From Alphaproteobacteria bacterium (GTDB lineage: Bacteria; Pseudomonadota; Alphaproteobacteria; Rhizobiales; Beijerinckiaceae): 15,607 nucleotides of DNA. The position numbers and the translations under genes were made by a program. The stretch covers positions 1 through 15,607 of the forward strand of contig RFZR01000020.1 in the NCBI GenBank assembly GCA_009920595.1, read 5' to 3'. Positions 6,250-13,800 of this stretch are shown here, piece after piece. The number at the start of each line of letters is the position of its first letter. The stretch's first letter is position 1. The notes under the pieces were generated by a model. It did no database searches and was not told the DNA's origin. It saw only the letters and a program-made list of their open reading frames with translations.

Positions 6250-7560
6250 TTAACGGATCACATTGACAGCTTCCCGCATCATATCCTGAGCTGTCGTGAT
6301 GACTTTTGCATTTGCAGAATAAGCCTGTTGCGTGGCAATCATTCGGGTAAATTCTTGCGATATGTCCGCATTCGAACCCTCAACACCATTAATCATAATC
6401 GAAGAGCCATTTAATCCATAAATTGGCTCCCCCGATTGATCAGAGACTTCATACGCGCCCCCATCGCCGCGCTTCAACGCTTCTTCACCATTGAAATGCG
6501 CAATCGCGATATCAGCCACCGGCACTTGCAATCCATTAGAGTATTTCGCGTAGATGCGACCCTGATTGCTGATCTCCATATTTGTTAGACTTGCTGAAGA
6601 GTGACCGTCTTGCGAGATATTTGATTGTCGAAACACACCATTGGTGTCACCATATTGCGAGAGATTTGAGAGGTTGATTGCAATAGCTGATCCCGATGTT
6701 TTCCCATCAATCGTAAAGCTTCGGCTCAACGGCGAAGCGGATGTCAGTTTTCCCGACGCATTGAATGTGGCCGATGGGCCAAGGCTCGTCCATTTCGCTT
6801 GGGTACCTGTAGCCGCGCTGTCCGACATATAATAAAGATCCCATTGTCCAGCGCCCGTTTTTGCCCACCGCAATTGCAAATTCATCGCGGTTCCGGATGT
6901 GTCGTAAATCGTAAGCGATCCGCCAGAAATGGTCTTGTCGAGAAATGCGCTTTCGCCATTCGCGGCAATTGTTGACCCCGCTGTTGATGGCGTGAGCGAT
7001 CCGTTTGATTGCATTTCATTTGTGGGCGTTACAGGAAGGTTGCCCTCATATTTAATGGCTGTTGTAGCCGCAGGTGGTAAATCGGTTGTGGGAATCTGGA
7101 TTGTTTTCACAACACCGTCTTTCACCGCGCCCGATATCGGATCGACGGCATAACCCATAAGATATTGCCCCGCTCCATTCACAAGGTGATTATTGACATC
7201 AACGCTGAAATCCCCACGCCTCGTGAAGAAGGGTGATGAGCTAAATGAAACTGTACCCGTTGCGTCGGAACTTTTCTTGCTAACGGCAAAAAAGCCATCG
7301 CCTGAAATTGCAACATTCGTTGGTACACCGGTCATGCGAAACGCCCCAGCCACCGCATTGGTGGTTTGTGAGATCGCACTCACACCGCCCGTCAAACGCG
7401 TCGAAAGCGCGAGGTCGGGAACAAGATCCTGAAAGCTTGTATCAATGCGTTTAAACCCAATCGTCTGCGAATTGGCGATGTTTCCTGAAATATTGTCGAG
7501 CGCATAGGCTTGCGCCTGCATGCCCGAAACCGCCGTTTGCATCGCGCCCAAGATACCCAT
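6250..7560 (-). CDS. flgE: Flagellar hook protein FlgE
   Basis: A 436-residue hook protein. The N-terminus MGILGAMQTAVSGMQAQAYA followed by LDNISGNIANSQTIGFKR is the rod/hook-family signature. The stretch NVAISGDGFFAV at about residues 80-95, and FFTRRGDFSVDVNNHLVN after it, are typical of FlgE. The C-terminus EFTRMIATQQAYSANAKVIT with TAQDMM is the conserved FlgE end. The middle (about residues 150-330) is the exposed D1/D2 region. It is exported by the flagellar system and polymerises into the hook. GGAGG (7566-7570) lies 5 bases before the ATG. It is the first gene of flgE-flgK-flgL. A terminator for the upstream sixA-like gene (7705-7737) means it needs its own promoter, for which 7635-7649 is a candidate. 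Confidence 0.95.
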   Translation of the reverse strand: MGILGAMQTAVSGMQAQAYALDNISGNIANSQTIGFKRIDTSFQDLVPDLALSTRLTGGVSAISQTTNAVAGAFRMTGVPTNVAISGDGFFAVSKKSSDATGTVSFSSSPFFTRRGDFSVDVNNHLVNGAGQYLMGYAVDPISGAVKDGVVKTIQIPTTDLPPAATTAIKYEGNLPVTPTNEMQSNGSLTPSTAGSTIAANGESAFLDKTISGGSLTIYDTSGTAMNLQLRWAKTGAGQWDLYYMSDSAATGTQAKWTSLGPSATFNASGKLTSASPLSRSFTIDGKTSGSAIAINLSNLSQYGDTNGVFRQSNISQDGHSSASLTNMEISNQGRIYAKYSNGLQVPVADIAIAHFNGEEALKRGDGGAYEVSDQSGEPIYGLNGSSIMINGVEGSNADISQEFTRMIATQQAYSANAKVITTAQDMMREAVNVIR

Positions 7561-7590
7561 ATTGGCCTCCGTGATCGGTTTTCAAAAAAT

Positions 7591-7619
7591 GTCATCTCCG
7601 CACTTTTTGCGGACATGAT
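7591..7619 (-). promoter_or_regulatory. Hairpin in the flgE 5' untranslated region
   Basis: TCCGCA (7597-7602) and TGCGGA (7608-7613) form a 6-bp stem with a 5-base loop. Past a single C-C mismatch, TCAT (7592-7595) pairs with ATGA (7615-7618), and G7591 with T7619 as a wobble. If the candidate sigma-54 promoter is real, this hairpin starts about 4 bases from the 5' end of the mRNA and ends about 20 bases before the ribosome binding site. Confidence 0.5.
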
Positions 7620-7634
7620 CTCAGAGATGAAAAC

Positions 7635-7649
7635 GCAAAGACCATGCCG
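7635..7649 (-). promoter_or_regulatory. Candidate sigma-54 promoter of flgE-flgK-flgL
   Basis: On the minus strand CGGCAT-GGTCT-TTGC has the obligatory GG (7648-7647) and GC (7636-7635) separated by exactly 10 bases. TTGC matches the -12 element fully, and CGGCAT matches TGGCAC at 4 of 6. The predicted start is near 7623, 62 bases before the flgE ATG. Hook genes of Caulobacter use sigma-54 with the activator FlbD, but many Rhizobiales do not, so this is only a candidate. Confidence 0.35.
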
Positions 7650-7704
7650 ATGCTGGCTTATTGATTTTCAATGAGAATTTTTGAAGAGAGCAAAAGCGAT
7701 GAGG

Positions 7705-7737
7705 AAAAAAAATCGCATCATGCGGCAAAATTTGCCG
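7705..7737 (-). terminator. Terminator downstream of the sixA-like gene
   Basis: Read on the minus strand just after the sixA-like stop, CGGCAAA-T-TTTGCCG (7737-7723) is a near-perfect palindrome. CGCA-TGA-TGCG (7724-7714) overlaps it. An A and eight T bases (7712-7705) follow. The hairpin plus T tract is a good rho-independent terminator and separates this gene from flgE. Confidence 0.7.
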
Positions 7738-7743
7738 GGTCTC

Positions 7744-8250
7744 TCACATCATCTGCGGAATAAGAAAACGATCAAGACGTCCTTTATGCGCCGCAAGCTC
7801 CGGCCAAGATACGACATCAAAATCGAATACCGCACATCCAGCGGTTGGAAACTCATCACGCAGACGCGCAAAGGCATATCGATCGCCAAAGCCATAACAC
7901 TCTAAAGCAAAATCATGCAGCGCCGGATTGTGCCCGACAATCATCACTGTCTTTGGCCCGGACTCGAGCGCCTGAAGCAGAGACAAAATCACATCGGGCG
8001 TTGCGAGATAGAGATCGCGCTCAAAACGCGTCTCGGTGTCTCGAAAAAAGCTCTTCGCACTCTCCCACGTCTCGCGTGTGCGTGTGGCGGGCGAAACAAG
8101 AACCAAATCAGGCAAGATTCCATTATCAGCGAGCGCTTGTGCCGTTGCGCCACTTTCACGCTGCCCCGTTACCGTTAGGGACCGGTTAATGTCGGGCCCT
8201 TGATCATGCGGGACCGCCTGACCATGGCGAAAAAGCACAAGACGAAGCAT
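7744..8250 (-). CDS. sixA: Histidine phosphatase superfamily protein, SixA-like phosphohistidine phosphatase
   Basis: A 168-residue cytoplasmic protein of the small branch-2-like histidine phosphatase group. The catalytic motif LVLFRHGQA places the phosphate-accepting His at residue 9, with Arg8. SPATRTRET (53-61) supplies a second arginine, and IVGHNPALHDF (104-114) supplies the second catalytic His at 107. SixA of E. coli removes phosphate from histidine of phosphotransfer proteins; the substrate here is unknown. I chose ATG 8250 because the family starts right before LRLVLFRHG. An upstream ATG at 8304 adds 18 unconserved residues. The leader before the ATG is GGGG-rich (two GGGGTTTT blocks), giving only a weak ribosome binding site. 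The gene stands alone, divergent from the small membrane protein gene. Confidence 0.85.
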   Translation of the reverse strand: MLRLVLFRHGQAVPHDQGPDINRSLTVTGQRESGATAQALADNGILPDLVLVSPATRTRETWESAKSFFRDTETRFERDLYLATPDVILSLLQALESGPKTVMIVGHNPALHDFALECYGFGDRYAFARLRDEFPTAGCAVFDFDVVSWPELAAHKGRLDRFLIPQMM

Positions 8251-8333
8251 CAAAAACCCCAAAACCCCTTTTTGTTGTACCCTGCCCCGAAAGAATTCGA
8301 TCACCCTCTATTGACGATCGACATTCAATCGCC

Positions 8334-8675
8334 ATGTTTCAGGGATTGATGAAGCTGAAGTTTCACGGGAATCAGACGCCGATGCAACAAGATTATGAGT
8401 CTCTCCAGAATATGAGAGGACAACGCTTTGTGATTAAGCCCGTGCCCGGGTGGATCATTGCGCTCGTATCCGTGGCCATCGCCGTTGCGGGCTTTGTGTT
8501 ATTTCTGGTGAGCGCCAGTCTTCTTTTGGTGCTCGCGCCCATTTTTATCGCCATCGGTCTTTATCTGCGCTGGCGTTTTCTCAAAGCGCTACGCACCGCT
8601 TCACAATCTTTTCGTGAAGATGAAACTGTTATTGAAACCGAATACCGCGTGCATGATGACACGCGGTATCGATAA
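8334..8675 (+). CDS. Small membrane protein of unknown function, two transmembrane helices
   Basis: A 113-residue protein I do not recognise. Residues 40-61 and 62-79 are two adjacent hydrophobic helices with almost no loop, preceded by the basic, hydrophilic GQRFVIKPVPGW and followed by RWRFLKALR. By the positive-inside rule both ends face the cytoplasm. The C-terminal 25 residues are charged. The start is uncertain: ATG 8334 has no clear ribosome binding site; ATG 8349 has AGGGA (8341-8345) very close; ATG 8382 has only GGGA at 8367-8370, 11 bases away. The last codons form a strong hairpin (8642-8669). It converges on uspA with 14 bases between stops. Coding is supported by its hydrophobic pattern and by the lack of any other gene here. 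Confidence 0.65.
   Translation: MFQGLMKLKFHGNQTPMQQDYESLQNMRGQRFVIKPVPGWIIALVSVAIAVAGFVLFLVSASLLLVLAPIFIAIGLYLRWRFLKALRTASQSFREDETVIETEYRVHDDTRYR
8642..8669. terminator. Hairpin between convergent genes, probable bidirectional terminator
   Basis: ATACCGCGTG (8642-8651) and CACGCGGTAT (8660-8669) form a perfect 10-bp stem with an 8-base loop. It lies inside the last codons of the small membrane protein gene, ending 3 bases before its TAA stop, and about 20 bases beyond the uspA stop on the other strand. No long T tract is present on either side, so termination may be partial or factor-dependent. Confidence 0.6.
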
Positions 8676-8689
8676 TCTTCTCATGTATT

Positions 8690-9124
8690 TTAAGCAGGCG
8701 GACGCACAACAAGTACTGAACAAGGCGCATGGCGCACAATCGTTGTGGCATTTGAACCCAAGAGATAAGTCGCCATAGCGGGGCGATGCGAGCCAATGAC
8801 AATGAGATCGGCTTTCTTCTCTTCAACTTCCGCCAGCACTTCATTATAGACCGATCCCATTCTGACCGCTGTCGTCACTTTGGATTTGTCGGCCAGTGTG
8901 AGAGACGCAACGAGGTCCTTCATCCGCTTTTCACAATCAGCCTGCTGTTCTTCGTCAAATGAAGGCGGCACATATTCCATGAAAGTGATCGGCAAAATCG
9001 ATCTTACATAGACAAGATGTAGCGGCGCATTCGCAACAGCGGAAAGCGTTGCGGCGCGGTCGAGCGCCAATTTTGAGATTTCAAGTTCTGAAAGATCAAC
9101 CGGAACAACAATCGATGTAAACAT
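8690..9124 (-). CDS. uspA: Universal stress protein, UspA family
   Basis: A 144-residue single-domain Usp protein. It opens with the family strand FTSIVVPVDLSELE. The C-terminal nucleotide-binding region is LIVIGSHRPAMATYLLGSNATTIVRHAPCSVLVVR. The usual G-x2-G-x9-G-S/T loop is changed: GSHR replaces GxxG, though the later GSNA is kept. I recall the same GSHRP variant in other rhizobial Usp proteins. ATP binding is therefore likely but not assured. I chose ATG 9124 because GGAGG (9130-9134) lies 5 bases upstream and the family starts there; an upstream in-frame start would add 13 residues. It follows the ferredoxin reductase gene by 119 bases containing an FNR/FixK-type box, a -10 element and a leader hairpin. 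Induction under low oxygen is therefore likely. Confidence 0.9.
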   Translation of the reverse strand: MFTSIVVPVDLSELEISKLALDRAATLSAVANAPLHLVYVRSILPITFMEYVPPSFDEEQQADCEKRMKDLVASLTLADKSKVTTAVRMGSVYNEVLAEVEEKKADLIVIGSHRPAMATYLLGSNATTIVRHAPCSVLVVRPPA

Positions 9125-9140
9125 AGATGCCTCCTTCATC

Positions 9141-9161
9141 GACGCGCGCAGGATGCGCGTC
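9141..9161 (-). promoter_or_regulatory. Leader hairpin of uspA
   Basis: GACGCGC (9141-9147) and GCGCGTC (9155-9161) form a perfect 7-bp GC-rich stem with a 7-base loop. It lies 6 bases upstream of the GGAGG ribosome binding site (9130-9134). With the predicted transcription start near 9163-9164, it would cap the extreme 5' end of the uspA mRNA, a known way to slow decay. It could instead help terminate the upstream gene. Confidence 0.5.
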
Positions 9162-9169
9162 ACAGGGCA

Positions 9170-9175
9170 AAGATA
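9170..9175 (-). promoter_or_regulatory. Candidate -10 element of the uspA promoter
   Basis: TATCTT on the minus strand (9175 to 9170) matches TATAAT at 4 of 6. It would give a start near 9163-9164, about 40 bases before the uspA ATG. That places the FNR-type box (centre 9205.5) at about -41.5. No -35 element is visible, as expected of an activator-dependent class II promoter. Confidence 0.45.
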
Positions 9176-9198
9176 GCCGCCATGGTCAGGCTCACGCC

Positions 9199-9212
9199 TT
9201 GATCTGAATCAT
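9199..9212 (-). promoter_or_regulatory. FNR/FixK-type operator upstream of uspA
   Basis: TTGAT-CTGA-ATCAT on the plus strand (ATGAT-TCAG-ATCAA on the minus strand) matches the TTGAT-N4-ATCAA consensus at 9 of 10 fixed bases. FNR, FixK and Anr proteins bind this site and respond to oxygen limitation. It lies 75 bases before the uspA ATG, at class II spacing from a -10 element. Usp genes are frequent targets of such regulators in alphaproteobacteria. Confidence 0.6.
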
Positions 9213-9243
9213 AAAGGGGCCCGAATAAAGGGCACGAAGTCAC

Positions 9244-10281
9244 TCAGGCAACGCCAAGCTTCTTTTGCAGGCTTGTGGAGGAGGTCGTGTATTGGAAAGT
9301 CACGCGACGATCCGGATAGACATAGCGCTGCACTTTTTGAGCCGCGAGCGCACCCTCATGAAAGCCTGAGAGGATCAGCTTCAATTTCCCCGGATAGGTA
9401 TTGATATCGCCGATGGCAAAAATGCCGGGCACTGATGTTTCGAATTTTTCGGTATCAACAGGGATCAGATTTTCATTCAAGGAAAGACCCCAATCGGCAA
9501 TGGGGCCGAGTTTCATCGTGAGTCCGAAAAAGGGCAACATCGCATCGCAAGCGACGGCAAATTCGCCGCCGTCATTGTCGCGACAGATTACAGAGGACAA
9601 TCGGCCCTCTTGACCTTCAAGCCGCGTCGCCTGGCCAATTTTGAGATCCATCTTCTCGTCACGGACCAAAGCGCGCATTTGCTCAACACTATGCGGCGCG
9701 GCGCGGAAATCATCGCGGCGATGCATCAGCGTCACGCGTTTCGCCACAGGAACGAGATTGAGCGTCCAGTCGAGCGCCGAATCCCCGCCGCCAACAATCA
9801 GAACAGAGCGATCGCGAAAGGTCTCAATCTTGCGGACCGCATAATAAACGCTCTCTTGCTCATAGGCTTCGATTTCCGGGATCGGCGGCTTTTTGGGTTG
9901 GAAGGATCCCCCGCCCGCCGCAATCAAAATGGTCTTTGTCTCGAAGACCGTGTCACCATTGGTCTTCACGCGGAACAAAGGAGCCGTTGCGGTGCCCAGT
10001 GTCTCGACCTCGCTCACCATCTCATTGAGATGAAACTGCGCTCCAAAGGGCTCAATCTGCTTCATGAGATTGTCGATGAGCCCCTGTCCGGTCACCGTGG
10101 GAAAGCCGGGAATGTCATAAATGGGCTTCTCGGGATATAGCTCGGCGCATTGTCCGCCAATTTTATCAAGAATATCAACAACATGCGCCCGAATATCGAG
10201 AAGCCCCAATTCAAAAACGGCGAACAGGCCCACGGGGCCCGCCCCAATGATCAGGCAATCGGTCTTAATGGTCTCGGTCAT
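9244..10281 (-). CDS. Ferredoxin-NADP+ reductase, thioredoxin-reductase-like type
   Basis: A 345-residue flavoprotein that moves electrons between NADPH and ferredoxin. FAD is bound through GAGPVG (13-18), IGGQCAELYP (41-50) and AIGDIN (289-294). NADPH is bound through GGGDSALDW (164-172) and HRRDDFRAAP (187-196). The CxxC disulfide of true thioredoxin reductases is missing, and the C-terminus carries QYTTSSTSLQKKLG (330-343). Both mark the homodimeric FNR group known from Bacillus YumC and Rhodopseudomonas palustris. The length is normal. A [2Fe-2S] ferredoxin gene ends 25 bases upstream on the same strand, which strongly suggests that this is its redox partner. The ribosome binding site is weak (GAAAAG), so translation may be coupled to the ferredoxin. 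No good terminator follows. The final electron acceptor is not visible here. Confidence 0.93.
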   Translation of the reverse strand: MTETIKTDCLIIGAGPVGLFAVFELGLLDIRAHVVDILDKIGGQCAELYPEKPIYDIPGFPTVTGQGLIDNLMKQIEPFGAQFHLNEMVSEVETLGTATAPLFRVKTNGDTVFETKTILIAAGGGSFQPKKPPIPEIEAYEQESVYYAVRKIETFRDRSVLIVGGGDSALDWTLNLVPVAKRVTLMHRRDDFRAAPHSVEQMRALVRDEKMDLKIGQATRLEGQEGRLSSVICRDNDGGEFAVACDAMLPFFGLTMKLGPIADWGLSLNENLIPVDTEKFETSVPGIFAIGDINTYPGKLKLILSGFHEGALAAQKVQRYVYPDRRVTFQYTTSSTSLQKKLGVA

Positions 10282-10306
10282 GGCTTTTCGGGCGCTTTCT
10301 GATCGA

Positions 10307-10627
10307 TTAGGCCTGTTTTTCGGGCGTTCTAACGGTCAAACCGTCCAATTCAGCTTTTACCTGAATTTGGCAGGCCAAACGCGAATTGGGCCGAACATCA
10401 AAGGCAAAATCGAGCATATCCTCTTCCATCGAGGAGGGCGGGCCGACTTTTTCCTGCCAGTCAGGCTCGATATAAACGTGACAGGTCGCGCAGGCGCAGG
10501 CGCCGCCACATTCCGCCTCGATCCCGGGAACGCCATTCTTGATGGCGGCTTCCATAACGGTCGAGCCGGGCTCCGCCTCAACGGTCCGCGCCGTGCCGCC
10601 AAAATCAATGAATTGAATTTTTGCCAT
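10307..10627 (-). CDS. [2Fe-2S] ferredoxin, adrenodoxin type
   Basis: A 106-residue cytoplasmic electron carrier. The cluster ligands follow the adrenodoxin pattern C-x5-C-x2-C...C: Cys40, Cys46 and Cys49 in ECGGACACATCHVY, and Cys86 in RLACQIQV. An extra cysteine at 44 lies inside the ligand loop. LACQI and the acidic helix SMEEDMLDFAFD (66-77), where partners dock, are typical. Such ferredoxins serve cytochrome P450s, iron-sulfur assembly or heme-degrading enzymes. None of these is in the window, so the role stays open. I chose ATG 10627 because GAGGG (10632-10636) lies 4 bases upstream and the family starts MAKIxFID. A longer frame from 10786 would cross the promoter region. It heads an operon with the reductase and is divergent from the giant gene. 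Confidence 0.92.
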   Translation of the reverse strand: MAKIQFIDFGGTARTVEAEPGSTVMEAAIKNGVPGIEAECGGACACATCHVYIEPDWQEKVGPPSSMEEDMLDFAFDVRPNSRLACQIQVKAELDGLTVRTPEKQA

Positions 10628-10685
10628 AGGACCCTCATATTCCGGACGTAAACCCGCTTGCGGCTCGATACAGGACCAGCGCCGG

Positions 10686-10707
10686 TTTGACGAGGAATTT
10701 CGTCGAA
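10686..10707 (-). promoter_or_regulatory. Hairpin in the ferredoxin leader
   Basis: GACGA (10689-10693) pairs with TCGTC (10700-10704) around a 6-base loop. The stem extends outward through a T-G wobble and two T-A pairs to 10686/10707. It lies about 60 bases upstream of the ferredoxin ATG, within the predicted leader. Its function is unknown. Confidence 0.4.
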
Positions 10708-10727
10708 ACGGGGACCTAATTCGCAAG

Positions 10728-10733
10728 ATTATA
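10728..10733 (-). promoter_or_regulatory. Candidate -10 element of the ferredoxin-reductase operon
   Basis: The minus strand reads a perfect TATAAT (10733 to 10728). The predicted start is near 10721, giving a leader of about 94 bases. No convincing -35 hexamer is found at 16-18 bases upstream; the sequence there is GAAGAA-like. The promoter may need an activator, or the match may be chance in AT-rich DNA. Confidence 0.4.
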
Positions 10734-10762
10734 GAGTGATATAGGGCTAATTCTTCTAAAAA

Positions 10763-10843
10763 CACCCCCGTTAACGACGTTTTCACTATTTATTGCGGCC
10801 GGGTGTTCAAGTGCCACCCCAAAAGTTAGACTGCAAAGGGGTG
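10763..10843. repeat. Cluster of CACCC(C) motifs between the divergent ferredoxin and giant-protein genes
   Basis: CACCCC occurs at 10763-10768 and 10815-10820. Its complement occurs as GGGTG at 10801-10805 and GGGGTG at 10838-10843. The copy at 10815 can pair with the one before it (5 bp, 9-base loop) or the one after it (6 bp, 17-base loop), but not both. In DNA this looks like a multi-site operator; in RNA, alternative hairpins in the leader of the giant gene. Confidence 0.4.
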
Positions 10844-10883
10844 AACCCTCGCCTAAAATTCAGTTTGGAGCGGTAGGACAATC

Positions 10884-13800
10884 ATGGCTACGCATACAAA
10901 AATCTCGGATTCAGCCGAAGCGGCGCTTTCCGCGATTGAGGAAGCTTTGACCCAGTCAATCAATCCGGCTGCGGCTGGCGATGCCCCTGAAACCAAAATC
11001 AGTGAGGAAACGGCCGCGCGCCCAACACCGCGCACAACGCCGAAGGCCCGCATTGAATCCGATCCGCGCCCGAGTCTTCAAGATATTGAGCGCCCTTTCC
11101 CAGGTCTTGCCGCTAATGACGACCGTAAAGCGGTTGGCGAAATTATTCAGACCTTGCAAGCGCGCCCCTCACGTCGCCCCTATCTCTTCGCAGGCGTCGC
11201 CGCAGGTGCATGGATTTTGTCGGCTCTCATCGCGCTGATCATTCATCCCGATCTGTTCGGCAATGCGTTCTCCTCCGCTGAATCGTCTGCCATTATTCCT
11301 TTTCTTGTTGTTGGACTGGCTTTGCCGGTCGTTCTCTTTTTCTTGCTGGCGCTTGCTTCCGTCCGCGCGGCTGAAATGCGCACCATCGCCAATTCCATGA
11401 CGCAGGTCGCCTTGCGTTTGGCGCAGCCTGAAGCCGCAACAACAGAAGCCGTGGTCTCTCTTTCGCAAGTGGTCCGTCGTGAAGTCGCCGCCATGGGCGA
11501 TGGTATGGAACGCGCGGTTGCCCGCGCGAGCGAACTCGAAGCGATGGTACATAATGAAATTGCCACGCTTGAGCGCGCTTATGGTCAAAATGAAGTGCGT
11601 ATTCGCGCGCTCATTGATGAGCTTGCTTTGCAACGCGACGCGATCTCCTCGAATGCTGAACATATTCGCGCGTCGATTTTAAATACGCATGAGCATCTTG
11701 GCCGTGAAATCAATCAGGCCATGACGCGCATTACGGCGCTTGTTGATGATGCAGGATCGAAAGTTGCAGGTGCGATTGATCAAAAGACCGCAACCATTGC
11801 TGCAACTTTGGGCCGCACCGGCGAAACCATGATCGGCGTTCTGTCGGAGAAGAGCGACACATTGTTGCGTAATCTCACGGAGACCAACCAGACGGTTTCA
11901 ACGCAATTGACCGAGATCGGCAAAAACATTGTCGATGCGCTCGAAGAAAAGTCCGAACTCGTCACCGACCGCCTTGCCTCAACCGGTGAAGGCCTTGTGC
12001 GTGAAATCGTCGGCCGTGCGGAAACCATGGTTCAGGCGATTGAAACTGCGTCCGAGCGCGCGAAAGAGCAAGTCACATCTGACTCCGATATGTTTGTCGC
12101 GCGTATTGCCGATATGAGCGAATCCATCCGCTCGACAATTGAACATCAAGCTGAAACACTCGAGCGCGGCATCGATAATAGTGTGAGCCGTCTCGCCGTC
12201 ATCATGGATGACAAATTAGCTGCCTCGCGTAGCGTATTCAGCGAAGGACTCGATGATCTCGTCGATGCGGTCAGCGGCCAGACGCAGAAAATCAAGAATG
12301 AATTCTCACGCGAAGCCGATGCGATCCGCGTTCAGATTTCATCCACCTCGGGCATGTTGATCGACTCGCTCTCGCGTGAAACACAACAACTTGACACAGT
12401 TCTTTCCGCCCATTCGCAAACACTCGCAAACACATTGTCCGGCGCAAGCGCCGATATGGGTCAATCGATTGGTGATAAAATTGCAGCTGTGACGGCGTCT
12501 TTCGAGACCGGTACCACGCTCTTGAATGCAAGCCTGCAACGCAATACCGAAATGATTGAAGCCAATCTTTCGAGCTATTCGACGCGTATTGACCAAGCGA
12601 TTGGCGGTCGTGTCGCTTCGCTTGAAGCCACCATCCGTGATGGCGCTTCGGCACTTGATCAAAATCTCTCGCATTATCTTGGTTCGATCACCGCAACGCT
12701 TGATCAAGGTGGCGCGCGGATCAATGAGAAGCTTGGCGGCCAGATCGAAAATTTCGAAAAGACAATTATCGTCAAAGGCGGCGCGCTCAGCGAAGCGCTC
12801 TATCGTCGTCTCAATGATTTCGAAACTAATATTTTGGGTCGAAGCAGCGAGATCAATTCGAACATCACGCAGAACCTCACCAATCTTGAACGTGTTCTTG
12901 AGACGAGCGGCAATCAGCTTGCAGAACGCATCGAACGGAACACCACGACCTTTACCACCACCATCGAAGCCCGTCTCGGCGAAGTGGCGCATCTCTTCTC
13001 AACAGAAGGACGCGCCCTCTCCGATCGCCTCGTCGAACAAGCGAAGAACGCGTCAACCATTATTGAATCGCAATTGGCCGCCATTGAAGCCAATTCTCGC
13101 GAGAAGAGCGTCGCGGTTGTCGAAGGCATCGAAGCACTCTTCAGCCGCGTCGACCAAGGCCTTATCGAGCGAACCAATATCCTCATGGAAGCGATGTCAG
13201 AACGCTCCAACAATCTCGAAGAGACCTTACAGCGCTCGAGCCTTGCGATTGGCAGCACAATCGAATCCAAGACCGAAGAACTTGGCCGCGTGATGACCGA
13301 TCGTGCCGATACGGTTGCGCAATCGCTTGCGGTTCGCGCCATCGAGATCAACGAAATTCTTGGTGAGAAAGCCCTCGACATCGCCAACACATTCGAAGGC
13401 CAAGTCCGCCATTTCGAAGACAATATCGTTTCGCGTCTTGAAACGATTGGCGCCGTCATCGGCGATCAAAGCAACACATTTGGCTTGAGCCTCGAAGGTC
13501 ACACAGAAAAGATTTCGGATGCGTTGAATTCGGCAATCTCGCGTCTTTCGACAACACTCGACACGCAAGGTTCAACGCTGATTTCGGCTCTCCAGTCGAA
13601 TGCCGGAAACATCACGGATACAATTGCACAGGTCGGTTCGCACACGGCAGACATTTTGAGTGGCACGGCAGATCGTTTGCAAAGCGAAACGATCGTCACT
13701 TTGCAGAAAATGTCCGATGCGAGCCAGATTGTACGCAGTCTCGTCGAACAAGCCAATCAGTCGATTGGCGAACTCGAAAGCAAACTCGCCGACCGCGTTA

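Noticed and set aside
8252..8268. GGGGTTTTGGGGTTTTT before the sixA-like ATG, resembling a telomere repeat or G-quadruplex
   Set aside because: There are only two G4 runs in the block and four are needed for a quadruplex. It is probably just a G-rich leader.
9610..10651. Two 176-codon plus-strand frames opposite the reductase and ferredoxin genes
   Set aside because: Both are antisense to well-recognised proteins with intact cofactor motifs. Their composition looks like reverse-strand translation.
10628..10786. N-terminal extension of the ferredoxin frame by 53 residues
   Set aside because: The added sequence is unlike any ferredoxin targeting region, runs through the TATAAT and leader hairpin, and the ATG at 10627 has a good ribosome binding site.
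12339..13293. Long open frames inside the giant gene on both strands (such as 12556-13293 plus and 12339-12992 minus)
   Set aside because: They are shadows of the 33-base repeat, which keeps stop-free codon patterns in register in other frames. They have no ribosome binding sites and no recognisable protein features.
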